From the NCBI GenBank assembly GCA_036005845.1, contig DASYQD010000099.1, positions 1 to 42,791 of the forward strand: a DNA stretch of 42,791 bases, given 5' to 3'. Under the pieces are notes generated by a model. It saw nothing but the letters and a program-made list of their open reading frames with translations, had not been told where the DNA came from and did not search any database. The position numbers and the translations under genes were made by a program. Below are positions 6,779 to 16,217 of the stretch, in pieces (positions within the stretch are counted from its first letter, which is position 1; every line of letters starts with the position of its first letter). This stretch comes from DASYQD01 sp036005845. GTDB taxonomy: Bacteria > Acidobacteriota > Thermoanaerobaculia > Multivoradales > JAIOJS01.

Positions 6779-9100
6779 ATGGACTTCCTCGCCAAGCTCT
6801 ACCTCCCCGGCGTCGTCGCCCTCGGCGGCGCGCTGCTCTTCGCGCTAGTCGCGCTCGCCGGCTACGTGCAGCTCTTCGCCCGCGAGGACGACGAGGACAC
6901 CCGCCGCTTCGCCCGCCGCTCCTACGCGCTCTTCGTGCTGTCGGTGCTGATGGGTGCCGCGGTGCTCGTGGTGCTGCTGCTGCGCCGCGACTTCCGCATC
7001 GAGTACGTGTCGCAGTACTCGGGCGCCGAGCTGCCCTGGTTCTACCGGTTCTCCTCCTTCTGGGCGGGGCAGAAGGGCAGCTTCCTCATCTGGCTGGTGT
7101 CGGGCTCGCTGCTCGGGCTGCCGCTGCGCAAGGCGGCGGGCCGCGAGGAGGCGCCGGTGATGGGCGTCTACCTGCTGACGCTCATCGGGCTGCTCTTCAT
7201 CCTGGTGCGCGAGACGCCGTTCGTGATGCTGACGCAGACGCCCACCGACGGCTCGGGGCTCAACCCGCTGCTGCAGGATCCGTGGATGGTGATCCATCCG
7301 CCGATCATGTTCACCGGCTTCGCGGCGTCGGCGATCCCCTTCTCCTTCGCGGTGGCGGCGATGGTGCGGCGGCGCTACGACCGCTGGGCGCATCTGGCGT
7401 TCCCGTGGGCGCTGGGCGGCTTCCTGGTGCTCGGCACCGCCATCCTCCTCGGCGGCTACTGGGCCTACAAGACGCTGGGCTGGGGCGGCTACTGGGGCTG
7501 GGACCCGGTGGAGAACGCCTCGCTGGTGCCGTGGCTCCTCGGCACGGTGCTCATCCACGGCCTCCACGTCGAGCGCCGCAAGGGGCGCTTCCGCCGCGCC
7601 AACCTGGTGTTCGCCTGCCTGCTCTACTTCTCGGTGCTCTACGGCACCTTCCTCACCCGCTCGGGCGTGCTCGCCGACTTCTCGGTGCACAGCTTCGTCG
7701 ACCTCGGCATCTCGGCGTGGCTCATCGGGCTGATGGCGTTCTTCATGCTCGGCGCTCTCTACCTGCTGGTGACGCGGCTGCGCGAAGTGCCCACCGAGCC
7801 GAGCGCCGACCCGCTGCTGTCGCGCGGCACCTTCCTCATGCTGTCCATGGTGGTCGTCAGCATCTCGGCGCTGGTCGTCGCCGTCGGCACCTCCTCGCCG
7901 CTCATCACCCGCGGGCTGAGCCACGTGCTCGTCACGCCCCAGCATCTGACGTCGCAGAGCTGGGCGCTCACCCGCTGGCTGAGCAAGTTCGCGGTGCCGA
8001 GCCAGGTGCCGCCGAGCTGGTACAACCTCTTGCACCTGCCCATCGCGCTGCTCATCGCGCTGCTGCTGGCGCTGGTGCCGCTGCTCACCTGGCGCGCCGT
8101 GCCCGGACGCGAGATGGCGAGGAAGCTCGGCATCGGCGCCGTCGTGGCGGCGATCGCCGGCACGACCGCGCTGGTCGCCGGCGTGCGCAACCCGTTCCAC
8201 CTCGTCTTCATCGTGCTGGCGGGGCTGGCGCTGACCACCAACCTGCAGAAGACGGTGCAGCGCTTCCAGAACGGCGGCCTGCGCGCGGCCGGCGGCTACC
8301 TGGCGCACGTCGGCGTTGGCATCATCCTGCTCGGCATCCTCGCCTCGTCGGCCTACGACGAGAGCACCAAGGTGACGCTCGAGCAGGGCGTGCCGCGCAG
8401 GGTCGAAGGGATGACGCTCACCCTCGACCGCTTCGTGCCGCGACAGGGCGACGAGAAGGAACGCTTCGAGGTCACCGTCGTGCGCGATGGCCGCCGCTTC
8501 CTCTCCTATCCGCAGCTCTTCCTGAACGACCGCACGCAGCAGGTGATGGCGCACCCGCACATCACCCACCTGCTGCTGCAGGACCTCTACATCTCGCCCA
8601 TCGAGTACGACCCCGGCGAGCCGGGCACGGCGCGGCGCCTCCACCTGAAGAAGGGCGAGGAGGCCACCGTCGCCGGCACGCGGGTGCGCTTCCTCGGCTT
8701 CGACTTGAACGCCGAGGGCAACGCGCTGCAGGCGATGCAGCAGGGCGGCGTCGTGGCGGTGGGCGCCACGCTGGAGGTGGTGCGCAACGGCAGCACCGAG
8801 CGCGTCGAGCCGCTCTACCGTTTCACGCCGCAGGGCGAGGTGGACTCGCGGCCGCAGCCATTGCCCGGCGGCGGCGAGGTGGTGCTCGCCGGCATCGACG
8901 CCAGCTCGGGCGCCGTGCAGCTCGAGGTGCGCGGCGTCGAGCCGGTCGCCGGCCCGCGGCCGAAGCTCGCGGTCGACGTGACGCGCAAGCCGCTCATCAA
9001 GCTCGTCTGGTACGGCCTCTACGTCGTGCTCTTCGGCGGCATCCTGGCGACGACGCAGCGGCTGCGCGACGCGCTGGTGCTCGAGCGCGTGAAGGCGTAG
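6779..9100 (+). CDS. ccmF: Cytochrome c heme lyase CcmF
   Basis: 773 residues with about 14 membrane helices. The WWD heme-handling motif is at about 234-252 (GWGGYWGWDPVENASLVPW). Conserved His residues occur in HPPIMFTGF (residue 173) and in periplasmic loops. The N-terminal FWAGQKGSFLIW block is typical of the CcmF/NrfE family. A large soluble C-terminal periplasmic region (about 530-740) and a last membrane helix follow. CcmF transfers heme from CcmE to apocytochrome CxxCH motifs. It starts 4 nt after ccmE and closes the operon. It ends 4 nt from the convergent phosphoesterase gene, so there is no room for a separate terminator. Confidence 0.93.
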   Translation: MDFLAKLYLPGVVALGGALLFALVALAGYVQLFAREDDEDTRRFARRSYALFVLSVLMGAAVLVVLLLRRDFRIEYVSQYSGAELPWFYRFSSFWAGQKGSFLIWLVSGSLLGLPLRKAAGREEAPVMGVYLLTLIGLLFILVRETPFVMLTQTPTDGSGLNPLLQDPWMVIHPPIMFTGFAASAIPFSFAVAAMVRRRYDRWAHLAFPWALGGFLVLGTAILLGGYWAYKTLGWGGYWGWDPVENASLVPWLLGTVLIHGLHVERRKGRFRRANLVFACLLYFSVLYGTFLTRSGVLADFSVHSFVDLGISAWLIGLMAFFMLGALYLLVTRLREVPTEPSADPLLSRGTFLMLSMVVVSISALVVAVGTSSPLITRGLSHVLVTPQHLTSQSWALTRWLSKFAVPSQVPPSWYNLLHLPIALLIALLLALVPLLTWRAVPGREMARKLGIGAVVAAIAGTTALVAGVRNPFHLVFIVLAGLALTTNLQKTVQRFQNGGLRAAGGYLAHVGVGIILLGILASSAYDESTKVTLEQGVPRRVEGMTLTLDRFVPRQGDEKERFEVTVVRDGRRFLSYPQLFLNDRTQQVMAHPHITHLLLQDLYISPIEYDPGEPGTARRLHLKKGEEATVAGTRVRFLGFDLNAEGNALQAMQQGGVVAVGATLEVVRNGSTERVEPLYRFTPQGEVDSRPQPLPGGGEVVLAGIDASSGAVQLEVRGVEPVAGPRPKLAVDVTRKPLIKLVWYGLYVVLFGGILATTQRLRDALVLERVKA

Positions 9101-9104
9101 ACCG

Positions 9105-9848
9105 CTAGATGCCGGCGGCGAGCCGGTCGGCGAGCACCTTCGGCAGCCCCGCCTTGACGATCCGTTCCTGCGCGCGCGGGATCGGGTAGTCGACGCGGTG
9201 CCAGCGCACCACCTTCTTGTCGCTGTCGTAGGTCATGTACGAGGCGCGCGGGTCGCGGTCGCGCGGCTGGCCGATGGAGCCGGGGTTCAACAGGTACTGG
9301 AAGCCGGGCTCGATGCGGATGGTGCCGGTCTCGCCGCGCAAGAGAGCCACCTCGATGCCGCCCGGGTGGCGAACGAAGAGCGACGGGATGTGGGTGTGCC
9401 CGAAGAACGTCACCGGCGAGGCGTGGGCGGTGAAGATCTGGTAGGCGTCGAAGTCGGAGAAGACGTAGGCATCCTCGTCGAGCGGGCTGCCGTGGCAGAT
9501 CGCCACCTCGTCGTCGACGGCGAGCGGGCCCTGCGGCAGCTCGCGCACGGCGCGCAGGTTGGCGGCAGTGAGGCGCTCGGTCGTCCAGCGCGCCGCCTGC
9601 AGGGCGGCGGGGTTGAAGTTGGAGCCGTCCTCGACGCCGGCCACCACCTTGTCGTGGTTGCCGCGCACCTGCAGGATCTCGCCAGGCAATCCGCGCACCC
9701 CTTCGACGATCTGGTTGGGGCCGGCGCCGTAGCCGACGAGGTCGCCGAGCACCAGCGTGCGCTCGAAGCGCTTGCGGCGCAGCTTGCGCAGCACGGCGTC
9801 GAAGGCGTCGCAGTTGCCGTGCATGTCGGAGACGATCAGGTAGCGCAC
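9105..9848 (-). CDS. Calcineurin-like metallophosphoesterase (YfcE/diadenosine-polyphosphatase type)
   Basis: 247 residues from a GTG start. It has the full two-metal phosphoesterase signature: DMHGN (Asp8, His10), GDLVGYG (Asp36), GNHD (Asn64, His65), CHGSP (His119) and GHTH (His151, His153). The size and the MRYLIVSDMHGN start resemble small bacterial phosphodiesterases of the MJ0936/YfcE group and ApaH-like enzymes. The substrate cannot be read from the sequence. It lies 21 nt downstream of aroK on the same strand and is probably the last gene of that operon. Confidence 0.85.
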   Translation of the reverse strand: MRYLIVSDMHGNCDAFDAVLRKLRRKRFERTLVLGDLVGYGAGPNQIVEGVRGLPGEILQVRGNHDKVVAGVEDGSNFNPAALQAARWTTERLTAANLRAVRELPQGPLAVDDEVAICHGSPLDEDAYVFSDFDAYQIFTAHASPVTFFGHTHIPSLFVRHPGGIEVALLRGETGTIRIEPGFQYLLNPGSIGQPRDRDPRASYMTYDSDKKVVRWHRVDYPIPRAQERIVKAGLPKVLADRLAAGI

Positions 9849-9869
9849 TTGATTTACCGCAGTCTCCGC

Positions 9870-10406
9870 TCACCCTTCTCCTGGTAGCCTGCTCAACGAG
9901 CCCGCCTGCTGCAGCCACACCGCGACGCGCGCCGCCACCTCCTCCGCCGTCTCCTGCGCGCCCACGTCGACGCGCAGGTCCGCCTCGCCGTAGGCGGGCA
10001 GCCGCGCGCGGTAGAGGGCCAGCGCCTCGACCTCGTTGCGGAAGAGCGGACGGTCCTGTTTTCCTAAGGCACCGATGCGGCCCACGATGGTAGCAAAGGA
10101 GGGGTTGAGCCAGACGCTGGTGCCGGCGCCGCGCACGAGAGCGAGGTTGCGCTCGAAGGTGAAGGTGCCGCCGCCGGTGGCGACCACCATCGGCGCCGGA
10201 CGGGCGAGCACGTCGCGCAACGCCGCGTGCTCGAGCTCGCGGAACGACGGCTCGCCGAGGCGGGCGAAGACCTCCCGCACCGTCATCGCGGCGCGCGCCT
10301 CGACCTCCGCGTCGAGGTCGACGAAGGGCCAGCCGAGCGCGGCGCCGAGGGCCCGTCCCACCGTCGTCTTGCCACTGCCCATGAAGCCGGTGAGGAAGAC
10401 GCGCAG
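9870..10406 (-). CDS. aroK: Shikimate kinase, probable CTG start
   Basis: Shikimate kinase phosphorylates shikimate in the aromatic amino acid pathway. Motifs are Walker A (GFMGSGKTT), the DLDAEVE shikimate-site Asp, GGGTF, and the lid segment with DRPLF. The first ATG (10382) falls inside Walker A and would remove the first beta strand and the leading Gly-Phe of the P-loop. Upstream in frame lie VFLTGF and then only CTG (10406-10404) before the thiE stop TGA (10418-10416). A GAGGGGG ribosome-binding site sits about 4 nt before this CTG. I therefore place the start at CTG 10406, giving 178 residues, a normal AroK length. The gene follows thiE in the acc operon. The function is certain; the start is inferred. 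Confidence 0.88.
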   Translation of the reverse strand: MRVFLTGFMGSGKTTVGRALGAALGWPFVDLDAEVEARAAMTVREVFARLGEPSFRELEHAALRDVLARPAPMVVATGGGTFTFERNLALVRGAGTSVWLNPSFATIVGRIGALGKQDRPLFRNEVEALALYRARLPAYGEADLRVDVGAQETAEEVAARVAVWLQQAGSLSRLPGEG

Positions 10407-10415
10407 GCGGCCCCC

Positions 10416-11084
10416 TCAGGCGGCCGCGGCGGCGGCGAGGAGCGTGCGCGCGCGGAGGGCGACGTCGCCGCGACAGACGGCGGAGAGCACGGCCACCGCG
10501 TCGGCGCCGGCGGCGAGCACGGCGGCGAGGTTCCTCTCGTCGATGCCGCCGATGGCGACCAGCGGCTTGGCGGTGAGGCGACGCGCCGCGCGCACGGAGT
10601 CGAGACCCACCACCGGATCGGGCGCCGCCTTGCTGCTGGTGGCGAACACCGGGCCGATGGCGACGACGTCGACCGCCTCGTCGGCGGCCGCGGCGGCGAG
10701 CTGCGACAGATCGTGCGTCGAGACGCCGAGAAGCGTCGAGCTCGGCAGCAAGGGCCGCGCTGCGGCCGGCGGCAGATCGGCCTGCCCCAGGTGTACACCG
10801 CCCACCGGCAGGAGCGCCGCCACGTCGACGCGGTCGTCGATCCAGAGCGTGGCACCACTGCCTTCGACCGCGCGGCAGCACGCCTCGGCGAGCGCGAACA
10901 GCGCGGCGCCGCTCGCGCTTTTCGCCCGCAGCTGGATCCAGCCCACGCCGGCGTCCGCCATCGCGGCGACGGCGCCGGGCAGCGCGCGCTCGCCGAGCAG
11001 GTCGAAATCGGCGATGGCGTAGAGCCGCGGCACGGCGAAGACACGGGGAGCGACGCGCGCGGCCGCCGGCGCCGACGCGCTCAC
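10416..11084 (-). CDS. thiE: Thiamine phosphate synthase
   Basis: 222 residues from a GTG start 1 nt after the accC stop. This TIM-barrel enzyme joins the thiazole phosphate and the pyrimidine pyrophosphate of thiamine. Signatures are WIQLRAKS (diphosphate site), WIDDRVDVA, GVHLGQADLP, GVSTHDLSQ, AIGPVFATSSKA and the phosphate-binding VAIGGIDERN. A Ser/Ala-rich leader of about 18 residues precedes the first strand (RLYAIADFDLL). It lies between accC and aroK in a tightly spaced minus-strand unit. Confidence 0.9.
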   Translation of the reverse strand: MSASAPAAARVAPRVFAVPRLYAIADFDLLGERALPGAVAAMADAGVGWIQLRAKSASGAALFALAEACCRAVEGSGATLWIDDRVDVAALLPVGGVHLGQADLPPAAARPLLPSSTLLGVSTHDLSQLAAAAADEAVDVVAIGPVFATSSKAAPDPVVGLDSVRAARRLTAKPLVAIGGIDERNLAAVLAAGADAVAVLSAVCRGDVALRARTLLAAAAAA

Positions 11085-11085
11085 C

Positions 11086-12456
<1,371 letters not shown>

Positions 12457-12459
12457 TCG

Positions 12460-12954
<495 letters not shown>

Positions 12955-13022
12955 CCGGCCTCCTCGCTGCGACAAAAGAAACAGTACGCCCTCTCCTACG
13001 GCACCCGCCGATCGAAGAGAGC

Positions 13023-13379
13023 TCAGGTCAAGTCGGGTTCGAACAGCAGGCGCGCGCGGCGCAGCTCGAAACGGGCACGGCCGTAGCTCGAGCTGTCGTT
13101 GAGCACCAGCAGCAGATAGTAACCCTCGGCCACGTTGGCGACCATCAGGGTGAAACGGTCGGTGGACACCGCCAGCTGGCGCACCTCGCCGACGTTGAGC
13201 TCGCGGTGGTCGTCGGAGATCACCCGCACCTGCGCGATGAGCTCGGCGGCGAGCACCTCGAGGTCGAGCGCCGGGTCGCTGTTGACCGACTCGACGGGGA
13301 TGCCGTCGGCGGCCACCAGCGACAGCGCCACGGCGCCGTCGATGCGGTCGGTGATGCTATTGAGACGTTCGAGGAACAT
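13023..13379 (-). CDS. Roadblock/LC7 domain protein (MglB-like)
   Basis: 118 residues forming one Roadblock/LC7 alpha-beta domain: an N-terminal helix (FLERLNSITDRID), AVALSLVAADGIPVE with the typical strand-turn, a central helix (LEVLAAELIAQVR) and strands RQLAVSTDRFTLMVANV and YYLLLVLND. Such proteins often act as co-regulators of small Ras-like GTPases, as MglB does for MglA in polarity and gliding. The start lies inside the end of the upstream TPR gene, a 23-nt overlap, so the two are probably translationally coupled and may interact. No MglA-like GTPase gene is in the window. Confidence 0.75.
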   Translation of the reverse strand: MFLERLNSITDRIDGAVALSLVAADGIPVESVNSDPALDLEVLAAELIAQVRVISDDHRELNVGEVRQLAVSTDRFTLMVANVAEGYYLLLVLNDSSSYGRARFELRRARLLFEPDLT

Positions 13380-15258
13380 CGGCGGTTTTCGCTCGCGGTC
13401 CGCGCAGCTTGCCCAGGTAGCGGGTGAGCAGCTGGATCTTGCGCGCGGTGAGACCGCGCACCTCGGTCGTCTCCTCGCCGGCGATCAGCTCGGCGGCGGT
13501 GAGCTTCTGCGTCCGCCGGCGGCCGATCGCCTCCAGGCCGGCCAGCGCCGCTTCGTTCTCGGCGTCGCGCGCCAGCACCTGCTTGAAGATCTCCTCCGCC
13601 TCGCGCACGTAGCCCTGGCGCAGGTAGAGCTCGCCGAGCGTGGCGGTGCCCGGGTCGCTCGGCCGCAGCTCGGGGCTGGCGACGGTGCCAAGGTTTCCAG
13701 AAGGCTGCACCTCGACGCCGGCGCTCGCGGCGAGCGGGCTGCGAGACGGCGGCGCCGCCGCGGCCGGTGGAGGCGCCGGTACCGCAGCCGGCGACGGCAC
13801 GGACGAAGCAATGGCAGGAGGCGGCAGCGCGGCCGGGGCTGGCGCTGTGGGCGCGGGGCTCGCGACTGGCGGCAGTGTTGCCGCGGCAGCGGGAGGCGCC
13901 GGCGCCGCGGTCTCGGTGGGGCGCTCCCACCAGCGTGCCGCATCCGGCGTCGCGGACCGCTGGGCTGCAGCGGGCGGTGCAGGTGGCGGTGGTGGAATTG
14001 CCGGTCGCGGCGGCGCCGCTGCGGCCGGAGCGGGCTCGGCGGGCGTCGCTCGCGAAGTCCACCAGCGGTCGTCCGCCGCCGGTGCGGCGGTCGCGGGTGA
14101 GGCGGTGAGCTGCGCGGCGACGGATTCCGGGGATGCAGCCCGCTGAGCGGCGACCTGCGGGACCGCAACTTCGGGCGGTGCGGCGACCGCCGCCACCCTG
14201 CCCGCGGGCTCCGTTTCGGTTTGCGGCGCCGGCGGCGGCACCAGCCGGAAGATCTCGGCCGCTTCTGGCCGTCCCGGCGGCCGCGGTCGCGGGCGGCCGA
14301 GGCTGGCGAATGGATTCGCCCGGCCACCGACGACCCGCCGCTCGGCACCGGGCCGCAGCGGCAGGACAACGCCGCGCGAGGCGCGCTGAGGAAGGCTGAA
14401 GACGTGGCCCGGCGTCGGCCGGATTTCGGCTGCCGCCGCCGAAGCTGCCGCGGCGCCGAAGGCGGCCGGCGCCTGCGCGGCGGCTGGCTCGCGCACCGCC
14501 GCTGCTTCGCGAACCGCTGCGGGCTCGCGCAATGCTGCCCGCTCGGGCGCGGCGGCAGACTCGCGCGCCGGCATCGGCTCGGAAGCGGTCGCCAGCGGAG
14601 ACGACTCGACGCCGCCTACCGGTTGGGACGAGGGCGCCGTCGATGCGGGCCCGGCGTTGGTCGCCGCCGTCGCGAGCGCGGGCGACTGCCAGGGGCTCGA
14701 TTCCATCGCCGCCGCCGGTTGCTCGGGCTCCGGCTGCCAGGCGAAGGAGGCTTCCTCCACCTTCTCGGCCGCCGGAGCGCCGCTGTTCGCTGTCGGCGCG
14801 TGGGCCGTGATCGGGTCCGCCCACGACTCGCGGGCGGTGCGTCGCGCCGCCGCCAGCCGCTGCTCGAGACCGACGAGCTCGCTTGGCGGGATGCCGATGA
14901 GCCGGCAGCGGTCGATGGCGGCCTGCGTGCGGTCTTCGTCGCCGAGCTGCAGCCAGCTCTCGGCGAGGAGCCGCGTGGCCACGGCTTGCGTCGGGTCCTG
15001 CGTGAGGACGCGCTCGAGCACCTTGATGGCCGCTTCGGGCTGCCCCGCCTCCAGCCGGCAGCGGCCGAGCGCCACCTGCGCCGCGAGGTAGCCGGGGTGG
15101 AAGCCGAGGCCGGTCTCCAGCACCTCCAGCGCTTCGGCGTGCAGGCCGCGGCGGCGATACTCCTCTGCGAGCTGCAGGAAGATGCGCGAGCTGCGGTCCC
15201 GCTCCCACCGCTCCCTCAGGTAGGTGAGGTTGTAGTCGGAGGGTGTGGGATCCACCAT
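13357..15258 (-). CDS. TPR protein with long Pro/Ala-rich linker
   Basis: 633 residues without a signal peptide, so probably cytoplasmic. The N-terminus (about 10-155) holds TPR-like helices (RIFLQLAEEYRRRGLHAEALEVLETGLGFHP, YLAAQVALGRCRLEAGQPEAAIKVLERVL). A low-complexity Ala/Pro-rich linker of about 330 residues follows. The C-terminus (about 530-600) has another TPR pair (GTATLGELYLRQGYVREAEEIFKQVLARD). It overlaps the Roadblock gene and heads the unit ending with accBC-thiE-aroK. The two proteins may form a scaffold or polarity module; this is inference from gene overlap. A perfect TATAAT lies 48 nt upstream. No good ribosome site is seen before the ATG. Confidence 0.75.
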   Translation of the reverse strand: MVDPTPSDYNLTYLRERWERDRSSRIFLQLAEEYRRRGLHAEALEVLETGLGFHPGYLAAQVALGRCRLEAGQPEAAIKVLERVLTQDPTQAVATRLLAESWLQLGDEDRTQAAIDRCRLIGIPPSELVGLEQRLAAARRTARESWADPITAHAPTANSGAPAAEKVEEASFAWQPEPEQPAAAMESSPWQSPALATAATNAGPASTAPSSQPVGGVESSPLATASEPMPARESAAAPERAALREPAAVREAAAVREPAAAQAPAAFGAAAASAAAAEIRPTPGHVFSLPQRASRGVVLPLRPGAERRVVGGRANPFASLGRPRPRPPGRPEAAEIFRLVPPPAPQTETEPAGRVAAVAAPPEVAVPQVAAQRAASPESVAAQLTASPATAAPAADDRWWTSRATPAEPAPAAAAPPRPAIPPPPPAPPAAAQRSATPDAARWWERPTETAAPAPPAAAATLPPVASPAPTAPAPAALPPPAIASSVPSPAAVPAPPPAAAAPPSRSPLAASAGVEVQPSGNLGTVASPELRPSDPGTATLGELYLRQGYVREAEEIFKQVLARDAENEAALAGLEAIGRRRTQKLTAAELIAGEETTEVRGLTARKIQLLTRYLGKLRGPRAKTADVPRTSQ

Positions 15259-15306
15259 CGGCAGGGTTGGGCCTGGGGGTCGCTTCTAGAAAACCGGACG
15301 GGCGGC

Positions 15307-15312
15307 ATTATA
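15307..15312 (-). promoter_or_regulatory. -10 box for the TPR-Roadblock-accBC-thiE-aroK unit
   Basis: A perfect TATAAT on the minus strand in otherwise GC-rich sequence. It would give a leader of about 40 nt to the ATG at 15258. No convincing -35 hexamer is seen at 16-18 nt. The rest of 15259-15431 is GC-rich, with one small hairpin (stem 15342-15347/15351-15356) that could end the upstream pil-lipoprotein transcript. Confidence 0.45.
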
Positions 15313-15431
15313 ACAGCAGGCCACGCCGTGGGTTGCGCGCAGCGGAGCGCCTCCGCGCGGGCCGTTTTCGACGCCGCCGCGCACGCGCCACCGCGCGCGA
15401 AGCGCCCTCGGTCGCCTCCGGCACCGCGGCG

Positions 15432-16127
15432 TCAGGTGACGCCGCGAATCGTGATGTCGACCGCCCCGCTCTTGGTGGAGCCGCCGCTCGACGCCGACGC
15501 CGTCACCGTGATCTTGGTACCGGCGCCGGCCACCGCGTCGGCCGAGGCGTTCAAGGTGTCGCGCGCCTCGCCGTTGGCGTTGGTGGTGACGATCGCCCCG
15601 CCCGAAGCCAGCCGTCCCGCGGTGGTGGTGAAGATCACGGAAGCGCCCTGAATCGGCTCGCCGCCCTTGCCGCGCACGACGGCGAGGATGCTGACGTTGG
15701 CGGGTGCGTCGGCGGGGATGCTCGCCGGGGTGGCGGTGACGGTGACGGTCTCCGCCGGGTCGCCGATGTTGACCTTGACCGTGACCGCCGTGGCGGTGCC
15801 CGAGCGCGCCGTCACCGTCGCCTCGCCGCCGACGCCGACGCCGCGCAGCGTCGCGAAGGCCTGGCCGCGCTCGTCGGTCGTCACGATGGGCTCGATGGTG
15901 CCCAGCGTGGTGTCGAGGTGGATCTCGGTGCCGGGGTTGACCGGCTGGCCGCCGGAGCGCAGGGCGGTGACGGTGATCGTCGAGGTGCCGCTGGCGGTGG
16001 GGATGGTCTGCGGCGAGGCGGTGACCACCAGGGTGGTGCCTGCCGGAGCCGTCGGGATGCCCTTGTCGCAGGCCGCGATGCCGAGCGCCGTCAAGGAGAT
16101 AGCGAGGATCGTGGTGAGGGCGCGCAT
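15432..16127 (-). CDS. Lipoprotein with tandem bacterial Ig-like (Big_1/invasin-type) domains
   Basis: 231 residues. The start at ATG 16127 gives a lipoprotein signal (MRALTTILAISLTALGIAAC, Cys20). The mature part has two Ig-like repeats, each beginning VTVTASP or VVTASPQ and ending with a GEA or GQA turn plus a TVTARSG or KITVTASAS strand. The GxPVxGAxVxFTT element of Big_1/invasin domains appears as GEPIQGASVIFTTTAGRL. It would be anchored to the outer membrane and exposed or periplasmic. It is the third and last lipoprotein gene after pilQ, although a TATACT box 8 nt before its ATG suggests it can be transcribed on its own. The role is unknown. Confidence 0.75.
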   Translation of the reverse strand: MRALTTILAISLTALGIAACDKGIPTAPAGTTLVVTASPQTIPTASGTSTITVTALRSGGQPVNPGTEIHLDTTLGTIEPIVTTDERGQAFATLRGVGVGGEATVTARSGTATAVTVKVNIGDPAETVTVTATPASIPADAPANVSILAVVRGKGGEPIQGASVIFTTTAGRLASGGAIVTTNANGEARDTLNASADAVAGAGTKITVTASASSGGSTKSGAVDITIRGVT

Positions 16128-16135
16128 GGTTGGCC

Positions 16136-16141
16136 AGTATA
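16136..16141 (-). promoter_or_regulatory. -10 box of the Big_1 lipoprotein gene
   Basis: TATACT on the minus strand ends 8 nt before the ATG at 16127. It is one of seven TAnnnT boxes at 7-9 nt from a start codon, consistent with a leaderless transcript. No clear -35 is seen. Confidence 0.4.
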
Positions 16142-16217
16142 CGGAACGGGGCGGCCGCCCGTCCAGGACGACCGCCCCGCATATCAAGATGCCGAGGCCG
16201 GTGAGGCTGGGTGAACT

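Noticed and set aside
6845..8644. 599-codon open frame opposite ccmF
   Set aside because: The translation is Arg/His/Gln-rich with no domain; ccmF on the other strand has conserved motifs.
13740..14700. Possible insertion or repeat array in the TPR gene
   Set aside because: The low complexity is an Ala/Pro-rich linker in the correct frame, not a DNA repeat with fixed period.
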